A program made the position numbers and the translations under genes. Below, piece by piece: positions 46,220 to 59,994 of a stretch of DNA of 64,000 bases (its first letter is position 1; each line of letters starts with the position of its first letter). The stretch is from Microstegium vimineum (Eukaryota > Streptophyta > Magnoliopsida > Poales > Poaceae), in the NCBI GenBank assembly GCA_022036555.1, contig CM039137.1, positions 29,133,535-29,197,534 on the forward strand. The letters are read 5' to 3'. Below the pieces are notes generated by a model. The model searched no databases. It was not told where the DNA came from and was given only the letters and a program-made list of their open reading frames with translations.

Positions 46220-47806
46220 AGATGTTGCAAACTCCTCTTTTTAGTTACCTTTACTGATTAAGTGAATACACTGGATCATAACCGAAGAAGTAGGAGCTGT
46301 TGTTTCTTCAAACCATTATGTACATCCTAACATATTTCATTAGACTAGGCATGGTGATAGTTTTTCAGGAGGGACCTCATATTGATTACAGAGTCTGGAG
46401 AAAAATGGAATTCATACCTGACAAACAATTTTGACACACTTGTGAAGATGTCCCGTGTTTAAATGTAAAAAGAGATCAAACTCGAGACAAGAATGAGAAG
46501 AAATGATTGTTTGTTTTATTGATCTTGTTTGATATTACATATATTTATACATGGGAAGAGACGTGAGTATAAACGACGACAATTTGGAGGGACCCTTATT
46601 GAATGGTCGTGTCTGTTCATGTGATGGTTGTAACTTGTAACTATGGTGGTGACAATGAGTGGTCGTGTCAGAACATGTGATGATTGTAACTATGATGGTG
46701 ACAATGGTAGAGCCCCAGTCAATCCGTCATTGATCCGTGGACAAGCTGTATGAGGTAGGATGAGAATCATGAGATCACCGTTGATTTGAATAACACTGTC
46801 CATGCCACGCTTGCAATATATGCTGATTTTTTTTTAATCCGGTACAACTTTGGACGCACACACAACCCACAAACTCCACTCACACACGCACACACACGTG
46901 CGCGTCCGTACACACGTAAAGAAGAGTACCACCGAATGCGCATGCGTGCGTGTACTTGAAATATTCTAGAATAATTTCATAAAAAGGTGACGTCCCACTG
47001 GACAGGCCTACCACTGGACCATAGGTCTATTTGCTATATCGCCGATTATTGTATATGCCAACTACATTTAGACAGCTCTTTTTTACTGTCCATTGCATAA
47101 TCACCGATCCCTCCGTTTTGAAAGGTGCAGATCATTAGACACTGATCCCTGCGTTTTGAGCATCGTGGATTGTGGAGATCAGAGGCAAGGGCTGATTCTC
47201 TATAATATTTTGTGTTACTGACTGATGAATTTTAAATGCAATTGATGTTTGTCTGTTTTTGCGTCGAAGATCACCCAGGGCAGCAACCTCCTTTTGCAAA
47301 ACGATTCCTTGAGCCAATCCCAATTCCCACATGAACCAACACCTCCTACTACCAAAGCAGCAGATAAAATTACAGACCATTACAGATTTTTAGGATCTCA
47401 TCACACATGCATTATAATTGCATGGGAACAGATTCAAGTTTCATCCAAAACCATCGCATATCAACCAGCTACTACGCCTCTAATACAGATGTCTCGGAAG
47501 TTCTAGGGTTTATACGACAAGAACACAACGACAAACACAGCTTACAACCCTCGTACCAAAATGGTCTGAACACATAATTGTCTAATAAATAGGACCCGCC
47601 GAGAAAGTATCAGTTCCTTCTGCTTGCTACGACACCTATCTTTGTTGCATGGAATAAAGAAAAGGGTACTTAAAGGAGAGTTCAGCCATTCGTTACGAGC
47701 AATTGTTCTACAACAGAGGTCCTTTGCCTGCAACAAAGAGAGATAAGTTAGTAACCGTCGTTTTTTTAAAAATATTCTTTTCAAGCAGTGTGAACCACTA
47801 CTTGCC
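46220..47806. other. Convergent intergenic region
   Basis: This lies between the 3' ends of the CRR2-like gene and P5CS2. It contains an imperfect ~57-base tandem repeat (about 46604-46717, core 'ggtcgtgtc' through 'ggtgacaatg') and a CA-rich tract (46855-46925). No gene is seen. Confidence 0.45.
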
Positions 47807-50800
47807 TCATTGCAAAGGAAGATCCTTGTGGGTGTAAACCACTCCCTTGTCACCATTCACCACTTGTCCACTACCACGTAAAATGCTACATGTGATGAAA
47901 AAGATCATAAGTATGACATGAACATAATAATTGTGTGAGCAAAAGTGGGATCTTTCCCACGGACAAATAAAGAATCAGAGCAGAGGGAATCTGTCATGAG
48001 GCGATGAAGAGGAAATGAGAAATATCAAACATCGAACACAATTTTCAAGTGATAAAAAAGTACCAGCGAGTAGTTAGAAGTCCATCAACTCCAACAGGTC
48101 CTCGGGCATGTATGCGCCCTGTACTTATGCCAACCTTCGCAAACCATACAAAAAGATTCGATAAGAAGGTTGTTGGAACCTGATAGGCTGCTTAAACTTT
48201 TAGATTGCACCAATTTGACATCTATATTATATATAAAATGACTTTGAAGGCATGTTGCCTGTAGAACAATGTAAGTCTACGTACTGTAGTTTCCTGAACA
48301 GTCCAAGAACACCAATCAATGGTTCAATTTGACATCACTATTGTTCTCTTAGCAGTTTCGTTTATACCTCACTATGCTTCTACTAAAAGGTATATTTTGA
48401 ACATTCAATAGACATAAAAACTAGAAACTACTAACACTTCATTGGTTTGATTGTTAAGCCTTTAAGCACCAAACATATTAACTTAATAAATGATTCATGC
48501 CATCATCCATCAAGGCTTTAAGCAAATCAATGGTGGCTAGCGCAAGGAATTCAAATAAATGATCTTCACATCTAAAGCCAAACTGTTCATAATATAAAGT
48601 GACAAGAATAAAAAAATGTACAGAAAACAGATGGCCAAAGGAAGTACCTCTGCACCTAGCCCAAAGCGCGTCCCATCACAAAACCTTGTGCTTGCATTAT
48701 GAAACACAGCGGCACTGTTGCAGTTCAACAGAAATGTCATGTCATTAGATCCAAAATCAGCATAGACCAGTAGATCCGTAATCAAACAAATCAGTAACAA
48801 ATACTACTTCCATAACAAAGTTCAACCACAAGAATGGCGGAAAGAAGGTTCCAATACCTATCAACTTGCTGCAGAAAAGCCTCTGCAGTACTTTCGTCAG
48901 TTGTGATGATGCAGTCTGTGTGTGCACTGAAAAGAAACCAAATTTTGGTTAAAAGTAGCCTATTGTAGTCATAATAGGCTTAAAAGAAAACTTCCTTACC
49001 TTCCATAACGATTTATGTGATCGATAGCTGACTGCACATCATCAACAAATTCGAGAGTACATGCCATTGAGCTATACTCATGACGAAATGAATCTACCTT
49101 TGGTACTTTCAATTTGTCATGTGCAACAGGCCCACCATAAATGACTACTCCTGCAATATGAAACTCAAAGTAAAGATGCGGTGATTGTAACTATTAAGTA
49201 TTCACTATACTGTGTAAAAGTCAGTTTTTGTCCACCAGTTACTAGACAAATGAAAGAGACAGAGATTTTGAGTTCTAACCTTCCTTTTCAAGTTCCACTA
49301 ATAGATCATCAAGGCCCTCACTCTTGTTAAGATCTTTATGAACAAGTAGTGTTTCCTGCACAAAGAAATTACTTAACCTGTATTAAATTCTAATTCTAAA
49401 ATAAACTAATAGGTTCAATAAAACTAGTTCTCCTAAATAAAATGATAAAAAATGCTTTAAATTAATTGTTACGAGGTAGGTAATTCAACTTCATCAAAAC
49501 TTTAAGAGTCCATTTAGGTGGCTACATAGTGTGTTGCATTTGAAGATATATAAGTAACTACAAAAAATGTTTCAATAAATAATAATAATAAAAAAATGTT
49601 ATTTAGTGAATATAGTATACGAAAATGCAATAAAAATTCAAATATTACGCTATGTTTCAAAGGGGGGAATTGTGAAAAGGGGTAGAGCAAAATGTAGACA
49701 ACTATGTAATAGCAAAGGCAAGGTTTCAACTTAACAAGAAAGACTATATTAGTGAGGCTGTGAACTACTTCCTCAGGAAAGTGAAGAGTGGGAAATAATA
49801 AATTATTAAACTAGTCAAGTGAAGGAACATGGCCTTTGAAGAATTTGTGCTCACCAAAGTGAGCTAAATGAGACATGTATGGTGGCATCGTTAGCTACTA
49901 AATTAGAGATATACCATTGCATTACATGCTGCTGGATAATCAACCTTAGCGTCCAATACTATCCGTTTTGCCATATCCATGTCGGCTGATTTGTCAATGT
50001 AAACATGGCAGATACCATCTGAACAGAATTAAAAAACATAACTTAGTACCGCTAAAATCAGAAAGAATTACAGGTGCTAACTTAAGAATTAACATAACTA
50101 TATTTTTACTGAAACTGTTAAAAAACAGCTTACCAGCATGACCTAAAACTGGAATCTTAGTTGTTGCTTTGATTTGGGAGACTAGATTCTTACTGCCTCT
50201 CGGAATGACAAGATCAATCACATCATCAAGCTGCAAAGTTTTAGAGTTTAGACATATTTATGCACTTCATTACCATTGAAAGAATTACATTACGTACTTA
50301 CCGCTAGCAAATCAGCAATTTCATCTTTGCTAGTCACATGACCTATGAGCTTTTTACCAACAATATCTGGAATAACCCCAGTTATGACCTAAAGGGAAAA
50401 AATATAGCTCATGTAAGCAAAGAAACATATTGTTACATACTATACGATCAAGAAAGCTAGTCCCATACTACCTTGTGTAATATTGCATTTGATCTCATAG
50501 CTTCTTTTCCTCCTTTCAGAAGAAGACCATTACCACTTCGGATTGCCAGAGATGCAATCTGTACAATAATATATCAACCACAAATAATTATTTACCTTGT
50601 AGATATTGTATATGTACTTCACTTATGAATCGAAGGTTACCTGGACCAATGCATCAGGACGAGACTCAAAAATAATGAGCAGAACACCCAATGGGCAGTA
50701 TGCTTTCTCAAAAACCAGATCTTTAGCAACCTGCAAAAGGAGTCCTTGATTGGTGCGGGAACTTACTATCTACAAGCTTAGTAAAGCTCATATCACAGCA

Positions 50801-53800
50801 TATATCTCTTCCCCCCTATGAGATATCAAAATTTGATCCATAGCAATCACCTCTGTTCTTTTCAATGTATGGGAGATAGGGTCCTCCATGTCAGCAATTG
50901 CACGAATGGATCTTGCCAGGTTTGTTATCTACAGAAATATATCAATCAAACATTAGTAAAATTAAGACGACAATGAACAGAAAAAATGGGTGTGAGAAAC
51001 AGAGAACTACTTTTCCTGGCTTTAACATCATTCTAGCAACCAACGACTTTTCGTAACCAGCACCTTGTGCTGCCTCAACGTCAGCTTCATTTTCAGACCT
51101 GATTGCATCCTCATTTGCTTCTAGAGCATCAGCAATATCTAGCAAAATCTTTTTGCGTTCCTCTGACGACAATTTCTGTTACAACAAAATAGATTAGCTA
51201 TGGTGATTGGGTATTTTAAATAGTTGCATATTGGAAGGAAAAGAAAACCTGTAGACGTCTTGAACAATCTCTTGCTGCAACTGCCATCTCTCGGGCTGTA
51301 GCTTCCTTGGAACATTCCCACAAATTTGCTTCATTGTGGAAAAGTGTACCAATCTTTTCTCCTTTGAGAACTTTAATGATGCTATCCGTTGCAAACCCAC
51401 TTCATGAAGAGTAACAAAGTTACAAGTGGTTCTAAGTGTTCTAAATAGAGGTAAACATTACTAGATTTTGTGGTATCACAGTAGTATAAATAAGGAGGCT
51501 ATGTAGGGAGTTGAGGCACCAATTAAGGATAAGAAAACACAAGTTATCCTATATAATGAATAAAGATCTGGTAGATCATCTCTTCAACAAAGCAATCATC
51601 ATAATGCAAGCAATACAAGCCCACCAAAGTTGGGGAGCCATCAGCCATTGGATTATGTAATGCAAAACTGCAGGCTACACCATGATAGTTACCAACTTTG
51701 CCAATAAACTACATTTAAATGCGCTAATAATTAAATGATTGGTGAGCTTATATCAGATTATGAAGACAGAAACACAGTATCTGCAGCTGGCAGACCATAA
51801 TTGCAATTAGGTACCAAATAGGATTCTTACTACAATGGGTCTATAGGTAGTTTGGCGTATTTAGTTGCTATGAATATTTCTTTATTTTGTTCTAAAATAA
51901 CATAAAAAAATGTTCGTCTCACCTTGCAATGACAACAGGTACACCTTTTGATGCAGCATTAGCAGCAGCAGTCACTTTAGCTTGCATGCCACCTCTTCCA
52001 ACACTAGACTTCTCTCCAAAACTAATTAGCTTTCCATGCTTTTCATTAACATATGTGTGGATAATCTTTGACTGAGGGTCACTTGGTGGACCACTATAGA
52101 GTCCCTCCACATCACTAAGCATGATAAGAAGATCAGCATTAAGTTCCGCTGCCAACAGAGCTGCTAGACTGTCATTATCCCAGAATATACCAGATGAATC
52201 CTGTAAATTGAATTCATTATTACAATCAGTAGTAAGTAGGAACACAACTAAGGTCCCAACTGTTATTAGATTGGAAGGTTGATTTACGGCTGTACAGAAA
52301 CAATTAAGAAAACAGACCTCATATGGTTGTCTGCGGGTACTGATGGCATCATTCTCATTAAATAGTGGTATTACTTTAAGATCCAATAGTGAAAAAACAG
52401 TCTCACGGAGCTGGTCCCCAAAATTTGGATCCTTGAAATCACGATCCGTTACAAGAAGTTGAGATGACGTTACATCAAGCTGCAATCATATAAAGATAAT
52501 GTTAGAAACAGGTAACACCAAACTCTTTTTTTTTCAACAATAAAATCTGTGGGGGAGATCCTTTCGGCAATAAAAACTGTGGGGGAGATCCCCACAGGTA
52601 ACGCCAAACTCTTTTTACCCCTAGGATACAAATTTGTCGGGATGACTCACTTGGCTAAATAATGTGTCATAGATAGCCATCAGGCCACTTTGACCAACAG
52701 CAGCGCAGGCCTTTCCATCAAAGTTCATCTGAGGATTTTGCAGATCCGCAAAGCTGCAAGGAGAATCGTCAGCATGATATACTTGAGGCAGAAAACACTT
52801 ACAAACTGTCATGAGAATGTAAGCCAAACTTGGTGTACCTGCTATGGATAAGCTTACGGTATTGCAGCCTCTGCCTCCCAACACCAACAGCTCCTGAGGT
52901 TACCAAAATCACCTCGTACCCTTGAAAATTCAGTTGCTTCACCTGCATATGGAAGCAAGTTAACTATTTAATGATAGTGAAACCAAAAACTCCATGGGTG
53001 AAAGCATGCTATTAAGATTAAATTTTAAAACCTACAACTGTTTTGGCATTTGTATACATATATAAAAAGGCTACAGCTACATGGTTTCAAAAATCTGAAG
53101 CCCTTATAACATGACAACGAGGCCCCACATGTTGCCTCATGGAACCATGTTGCATACCATGAGGCTGACATGTGGGCCACATTGTTATGACCAAAGATGT
53201 TTCTATATACATATGTCACAGTACTGTTGTAGTTATATATTTACTAGCAAAAGTGCTCGTGCGTTGCAACGGGTGATTAAATAGAATATTATTCATTTGT
53301 ACTATGTTCAATTCACCGATTCTATGTCGGACACTGAAGCCCGGCGTCCAATTCGTTTCCGTCTCAGCTAGTGCTCGTTCGGTTTTTTTAGTCCATGACC
53401 ACTACGATTTTTTTTCCGTCTCAGCCACCGCTTGAGAGGCCTTACGTCTCACGTCCAATATTTTTTCGTGTATTTTTTCCCCATAAAGATGTTTCCACAA
53501 ATGATTTTTTCTAAATCCACCTTATATATATATTATATAATTAACAATCATATGCTTCATGGTATAGCTAGTGTTTCCTGATATATCTTTGGTTGTTCAT
53601 TTAAATCATGTGTTGTGGATTAGTACCGACAATACATGATTTCTTAATTTCTATTCTTATTACCCTATTTCGATTAGAATTCCTTTTTTATTGCTTAATT
53701 TCTATTCTAATTATCCTATTTCTATTTGGATTAGAATTTCTTTTCATGTTTACTTGGAAGTCTTACATGTTTGATATAGGATTTAGAGCTCTATTTGGAT

Positions 53801-54853
53801 TTGGGTTACAATTACAACTCCTATCTGAACTAGATATAAGATCTATTCTAACTCGTATATGAGAACGGGTTATATATATAAGTTCAGACGAAAAAACTCT
53901 TCATTGCTGGGTAGTTAGAGGGAGACGGATCCAAAAAGAATGGATGGACGAAAAAAGTGGCTGAAATTTTACCTCTTTATTATTAGGTATAGATATAGAT
54001 TTACCTGTTCACAGAGAGAACCGAGCCTGCCCATGGCCAATCGGCCATTCTGCCCAGTGACAACAGCTGTGCCCACCTGTAACAGCACATAGTAAATGTG
54101 AAGCCAGAAAACACAACGACAAAATCCGCTAACTATTTTTTTTGTTGTTGTGAACAGAACTTGCAGCTTGTTTTTTTTGTCCCTTCACCTTTGTTTAGCG
54201 AGGAATCCTAAGAAAAAAATACAGTATGCCAATATTCAACTGAAACTGAAACTGAAACTGAATACGCATCTTATCCCAACGAGTGTCCTGCCACTGAAAA
54301 AAACCCCGGAATATCTGGAGTTATTTAACCCATCCCAAGTTTCCGCGATCAGATGGTGCCAATCAGCACCAGCACCAAACATAGGGAACACGCGAAATAC
54401 TATACTGTACTGAAACAATAGCACCTGAGAAACACAAAAACGTTCTCCCTTCCCAACGAGAATACTTTAAGGTCGCAGATCCCCGAGCGAACAACGCTCT
54501 GAGTTGGGACGGAAAGTTATTCAGCACCGATTTCTACTTTCAGAAAAAATACAGTTGCAAACACTCCGCAAAACAATGCGAAATCAGATCGAAATCGAAT
54601 TCTCTACCCTCGCAATCCACCACGCAAAGATCCCACTGAAAACATGGGCCGCACGAAGAGCAACCGGACTTAAAAATATCTTTGCATTATCGCAAGATGA
54701 GACGATAAAAAAAAAACTACTCCTAGAGAACAACGAGACAGATAGAACCATCACCTTGATAATGATTCGCCTGACGTCCCTCACGAATGCGCGGGAATAA
54801 TCGGCGTTCTCCATGGCCATGGCCGCCGCGCCTCCGATCCCTCCTCTCCCCAT
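47807..54853 (-). CDS. P5CS2: Delta-1-pyrroline-5-carboxylate synthetase, P5CS2 type
   Basis: Twenty exons in transcript order: 54853-54755, 54076-54005, 52942-52839, 52753-52651, 52479-52318, 52200-51923, 51399-51249, 51175-51011, 50928-50851, 50730-50641, 50558-50472, 50388-50302, 50230-50134, 50018-49915, 49355-49280, 49150-49000, 48926-48858, 48714-48648, 48134-48064, 47885-47807. All have GT-AG borders, and they sum to 2190 nt (729 residues) with no frame break. Residues up to about 300 form the glutamate 5-kinase domain, with VTSGAVGVGRQR, VIPLFNENDAIS and LLIMLSDVEGLYSG. The rest is gamma-glutamyl-phosphate reductase, with [29 protein letters not shown] and the catalytic cysteine in DYPAACNAM (about Cys556). 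The enzyme makes glutamate semialdehyde/P5C from glutamate, the rate-limiting step of proline synthesis, using ATP and NADPH. The MGRGGIGG start and TTRCILRGSG near the end fit cereal P5CS2 rather than P5CS1. Confidence 0.95.
53244..53999 (-). mobile_element. Non-autonomous Helitron-like element in P5CS2 intron 2
   Basis: On the minus strand it begins TCTATATCTATACCTAATAA and ends with a GC-rich palindrome (CCCGTTGCAACGCACGAG) followed by CTAG. It sits between host A (54000) and T (53243), the A|T target of Helitrons. It has no coding capacity. Its 5' end lies 5 bases inside the intron, next to the splice donor of exon 2. Confidence 0.7.
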
Positions 54854-54986
54854 TATCTCGTCGCCGTGGAGGCTGCTGCTCCCTCGCTAAGTGGCTCGGC
54901 TCGGGGCGGTGCTGCGTTGCCTGTGCCGGCGCTGGTGCGAACACGGAATCGCTACGGTGCCGGGGGAATACTGGTGGGAGGCTCTG

Positions 54987-54994
54987 TTTTATAG
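54987..54994 (-). promoter_or_regulatory. TATA box of P5CS2
   Basis: The minus strand reads CTATAAAA, 134 bases upstream of the ATG at 54853. Transcription would start about 25-30 bases downstream, leaving a leader of roughly 100 bases. It is set in GC-rich sequence, which makes the motif stand out. Confidence 0.6.
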
Positions 54995-55049
54995 AGCCGC
55001 GTCGCGTCGCCCCTTCCCCTCTTCCGGGTTCCGGCCTCCCCACACGGGC

Positions 55050-58000
55050 CACACGTATGTGGCGTGGCGAGATCCCCCGCGCGCCGCCTGGCCCCTGGAT
55101 CTCCTGCGGCGAGCAGGGCCCGTGACGGCCCGTCAGCGTCCGCTAAGCGCGGCCCCGCAAGGTAAGGGACGGAACGATACGATACGAGCCGCGTGGCCTG
55201 TGGAATTAGGCAGCGCGTTGCCTAAAATATCCGTAGTTCCGAGCGGGGATATAGGGCAGGTGGTTGTGTTACGGCCTCGCAGTTGCAGGCTTTGATGATT
55301 TCTGATCCCACCAGCCAAAGTGCCAGACGTCCTCTGTGGTGACCTGTTGCGCGCTCATTCGATCAGCGGCCGCGTCTCAAAGCACCGCACAAACATACAA
55401 GAGTGAATGAGTGCTCCAACGGGCCACACGGCCACAAGTTAAGTTAGAATGGGATGAGATAAAGATGGAAGCTATTGCTACTTGTATAGTGAATTGTCTT
55501 TTTTTTCTATTAGCTTGTTTATTACGAAGTTCAGCATTTTTGGAAGCTTGCACATATGTCGATATGGTGTTCACACAATCGTGTTCTCACGTTTACAACC
55601 AAACTACATGTAGCGTTAGATATGAACACATTTTGTGGATAAATGGTACGTGGTTTCAAGATAAGGGCCACGATATGATCGAAACATCCAACCAAGTGAT
55701 CGTAAGTTCGTACCAAAACGATGAGTCACAATAGATATAGACTCCAAAGTCCAGACAAACAGATGTCATGAGGTTGTTCAAGATAGGTTTTTGTGGTGAA
55801 AGGAATTGTTTGGCAAGATTGAATTGTTACCATAAAAACAAAAACAAAAAGTAGTTGGCTTTTGTGCTTTCTCTAAATACACAAAAGGGTAACACAAAAA
55901 ACACCATATGCTAGATGTCTCATTCTCTTATTAGAGACGTGATTCAACATTTACCAAAGCGAGTTATGCATCTTGTTCCACTTGGCTAGCCAACCCACGT
56001 TTCTGATGAGAGACATCATAGTACCATAAAACATGGTACCATGTTAAAATATCTTACCCAAATATTACAGATATTTCATCAAACAAAAAACATATAGATC
56101 AAGAAGTGGGCGGGATTTACCTAGGCAAGGCCTCTACTTGCAGGTTTCGAGGTATCCATGTTGGTGTGCTTTTGTCTTATGTGCATGTAGGGCTTGCTAG
56201 GTTCCTATCAGGGCAAGGTTGCATGGTGCGGGGAGCTCCCCAAGCATCTGGCTTTGGGTGCCTAGGTCGAGACCGATGTCTAGCTGACTACTTGCATGAC
56301 AAACATTGAACCAGACAATCTACATCCATAGTATTACATGACCTCCACTCAAGAACACCCTCCCTTTAGGTCATCCAGTTGTGCAAGCACACGTACCATA
56401 TCCTCGCGTACACCTTCCCTAGATGCTTGCACATACCAAAGAGCCAAATCTAGTCAGAGATAAATGAAGTCAATTTGGTAGAAATAAGAAATGGAAAAGA
56501 GAGGTTGAGAGAGAGTATGGAGGGGGGGAGGAGGAGGTGCTCGTCCGGAAGATGGTGGTCAATAGCAATAGAGCAAATGGGCAGCAAGCACTAGTCAGAC
56601 CCGCCATGTCTTGCCTATGAGGTAGAGAGTGAGAGTGATGGAGAGATAGGAAGACAAAGAGGGGGTCCATTGTTGAAGCTCCACCATTAGGATTGCGGGT
56701 ACATGTGAATCTAGGTCCATTGTTAAGTTGAGGAGATCTGGAGGTTGAGATCCAAAGAGCTTTGACAACTTGCCCCCACTAGAGTGGGCGGTGGAGCGTT
56801 GGGGTAATCATGGACTAGGAAGGATGGTATGGGTGTGACAAACTTAGTTCTTAGGATGTCTCATATGGGGGAGGAGACGCATGTGTGATGATTGTCGTGG
56901 ACAGGGGAGGAGGCGACCATAGGCACAATATTCATTATGTGATAGACAAGACGAAGGGTATGGGTGGGGTGATGGAGGATGGTAGTGTTGGCGAAGGTAG
57001 AAGAGGAGGGCGGTGGCCGAGGAGGATAGGGTGGTGGTGCTGGATGTGAGGAGAGGGGTAATATGTCAGGATTAAAGAGAGACATGGGTAGCAAATGTGA
57101 TGGGAGGGAGAGATGTGGTGTCCAGACCTGAGATGCATGTCTATACGCAAGTTTATAATTTTTTAGGTATGAGGGATCTAGATCTGAGATTCATTTTTCT
57201 TAATCCGCGTCATTGATATCCATATGTATACATAGATGCATCACAATCATATATCATATACGTGTGGTGTTGAGCCACGTCTCTGATTTGTGCACCCATA
57301 AACGTGTATTGTTGGAGCCAACATATCACAGACGTGTTTCAACTTGACATGTCTCTAATTATACATTATAGACACATCTCAAATTCATCTCACAAAATGA
57401 GTCTCATTTGTGCAATTTTGGCATAGTGCATGTCACAAAAACCACATGTTAAAATAGGATAGATTTTTTTAGTTGCTACTAGTCTGTAGTTCTTGGGTAA
57501 AGATAATATTGCAATAACTACACTCTTCAACCACATGAAACGTTGGGTAAAGAGTGATAATATTGCAATAACTACACTCTTCAACCTTGATATCCTCAAT
57601 AGATAAACATAGCAAAGTAGAAGGAGTATTTGCCAAGGATTAAAGATGGCATATTAACCTAAGCAAATATATAGGGAGAAAAAGAAATAAAGAAAAGACA
57701 AGCTAACATATCTAAGCAGAGTAGCGTCGCCAAACTACTCTCTAGCTTCAAAGACAAATAAGTGGTGCTTAAATTGTTCTCAAGTCCGTCATTTTAAAAT
57801 CAGTTAATAAAAACTACCCCTTCCCCAAATAGTGAAAATTCAGAGAGAGAAAATCAGATAGACTAGGTAAGAGGCAAAATGACCATGAATGTCTTTTTTG
57901 ATAGACTAGGTAAGAGACAAAATGACCATAAATGTCTCTGTTTGTTAACTACAGTGTCATTTCTAAAGACCTTGTTGCCTAATCCTTTTGTCCATACAGT

Positions 58001-58355
58001 TGGTAATTGGCTAGACTAATTTGTGCTTGCATACATATAGTTGGCTCATGCATTTGGGAGGAGCTTGTGTCATTTGTGAGATGGTCCTATTTGAATAGTC
58101 CACTAGCATCTGAGTCTAGACATACAGTTGTCCAGATTCATAGCTAAAATGACACTCATTTTAGAACGAAGTTGTCCATATTCATAACTAGGATAACACT
58201 CTTGTTAGGATGGAGGGAGTAGATGTCTAGATGCCACTCTTTTTCATGTGAGGACACTAGCTATTACTCCTTTTTATATGTTTTGTCTTTTCTAAATACA
58301 TTGTATTTATTATGTATCTAGACACCGTACATATCTAAATGCATATTAAAAATTA
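55050..58355. other. Upstream of P5CS2 and intergenic
   Basis: 55050-55320 is GC-rich promoter-proximal sequence. Beyond it I see no gene. A chance frame at 55411-55734 has no recognised domain. An isolated right Stowaway end 'ggatggagggag-TA' occurs near 58208 without a matching left end. A two-copy direct repeat with 'gataatattgcaataactac' lies at about 57504-57588. Confidence 0.4.
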
Positions 58356-58495
58356 CTCCCTCAAATTATAAGTCACTTTGATTTTTTTGGTTCATCCATG
58401 TTGCTATGTATCTAGACATATTAGTATATGTAGGTACATAGCAAAATGGATGTACCAAAAAAGTCAAAGCGACTTATAATTTGGAACGGAGGGAG
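58356..58495. mobile_element. Stowaway-type MITE (140 bp)
   Basis: TA-flanked, with left end CTCCCTCAAATTATAAGTC and right end 'cttataatttggaacggagg' plus GAG. The arms pair along nearly the full length ('gtacatagcaaaatggatgt' against 'catccatgttgctatgtatc'). Same subfamily as 3289-3443. Confidence 0.88.
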
Positions 58496-59191
58496 TATCA
58501 ATCTATAAAGCAAAAATATCTTAGAATTTGAAATGCAGGGAATAATATTTTTTATATGTTGAGTTTGGATATTAGAAAATAACGTGTGTATATTTGTTTT
58601 TATAAAATTATTTCTTTTTCTATCTATGTGTATTATATAACAAAAAAAATAGCTGAGACTATGTTTTTGGAGTTTATGTAAACGGTTGGAGGCATCACTC
58701 ATCATTTATTAGTACCAGGATAAGCTACTTTGCAGTCCACTACCTAATCATGGAGACAACATCATTAGCAACCAAGATGCGGCGTCCTAAACTAACATGG
58801 GGGCGATCAGCCTGAAAAAGTCTGATGCCTCGGCTCAGGTCATCTTCTGTTGTCTTGTACAGTTGTACCGTGGAATCCAGGACGTCAGAGGCCCAGAGCC
58901 GCTGTGCACATGCCCGCTGCCCGCGCCACGTTGCCTCGCGCGGGGCTCGGAAGGATCAAGCGCCGCCTGGCTATGCGGGAAACCGGGAAAGGTTCCTCGC
59001 GTACCTGGGGACGACAAGTGGATTTTGGGAGGTAGCAGCGACCTTTCACACAGCCCGACGCATGCACCCGTGATCTGCGCTTTGATATTTTGATGGTACA
59101 GAAGAATATACTACTCTGTTACCAGAATCATTTCGTACTGCCTTACAAAAACAAACAATTTAAAAGTTTTAGGGAGAGCACACAACTAAAC
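58496..59191. other. Intergenic region with a GC-rich patch
   Basis: A GC-rich island at about 58830-59080 has short overlapping frames on both strands and no recognised domain. Confidence 0.35.
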
Positions 59192-59267
59192 GTCTGGGTG
59201 GTGTAGTTGGTTATCACGTTAGTCTCACACACTAAAGGTCCCCAGTTTGTGAACCTGGGCTCAGACA
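59192..59267 (+). tRNA. tRNA-Val (CAC), probably degenerate
   Basis: The acceptor arms GTCTGGG and CTCAGAC pair, with one G-T. The anticodon stem TTAGT/ACTAA encloses loop CTCACAC, anticodon CAC (59226-59228), hence valine. The A-box-like TGGTGTAGTTGG matches plant tRNA-Val. The T stem CCCAG/CTGGG pairs, but its loop is nine bases (TTTGTGAAC) instead of seven, which also breaks the B-box. A T7 run near 59274-59280 could end Pol III transcription. The sequence is clearly tRNA-Val-derived; a functional product is doubtful. Confidence 0.72.
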
Positions 59268-59273
59268 ATTAAT

Positions 59274-59790
59274 ATTTTTTTATTTTTATTTCTCTAAAAC
59301 TGAAATACCTTTTCTTCCATTTCCTTTAAACTGAATATACACATTAATTGATTTTTTATTTTTATTTCTCTAAAACCGAAATACCTTTTGTTTCATTTCC
59401 TTTAAACTGAATGTACACATTAATTGATTTTGTTTTTTTTTCATTTCCAAATCTCCTTTATCCCTAAAACTGAAATACCTTTTGTTTTTTTTTTCCAATT
59501 CCCTGAAATTGAATGTGTATGTGTATGTGTGACATTTGTTTTTTCATTTTATAAAACTGAAGTTTGTTTTTCCCCATTCCTGAATTAGTTCTTTTTTATT
59601 TCCTTTTATATCCCTGAAACTATATATGTACGTGTGAGGTTTGCCTTTTAATTTCCCTGAAACTGAATTGGATTTTTTTTTCATTTCCTTTTGTCTCCCT
59701 AAAACTAAATGTGTGTGTATAAGTGATTTTTGTATTCTTTTCATTTCCTTTTACCTCCCCTGAAACTGAATTAGTTTAGAAAGCAGTCAA
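59274..59790. repeat. Degenerate T-rich tandem repeats
   Basis: Units of about 75 bases contain 'tttctctaaaactgaaatacc', 'tttcctttaaactgaat' and 'acacattaattgattt' in order. Two clear copies (59278-59352 and 59353-59430) are followed by progressively decayed versions of 'ccctgaaactgaat'. Confidence 0.7.
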
Positions 59791-59994
59791 CCTATCGCTG
59801 TCAACATCAGTTCAGAAAGCAAATTATAACATCTTTTTTAAACAGTACTTTGGGGACATCTCTTGAGAAATACGTTACATAAGGCATAACAACAATAGTC
59901 CTTTTGGGTTGGCAAAAGCCTGCGTAAGCAAACATTTCTTTTGCCTTTTGCGAGCAAATAGAGGGATGTATTAACTAGACATGATTTTTTATAC

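Noticed and set aside
47807..47885. Cysteine instead of tryptophan at the last P5CS2 splice junction (TTRC) as a mutation.
   Set aside because: The codon forms cleanly across the junction, and I recall the same TTRC sequence in cereal P5CS2 proteins, so it looks like a normal paralogue difference.
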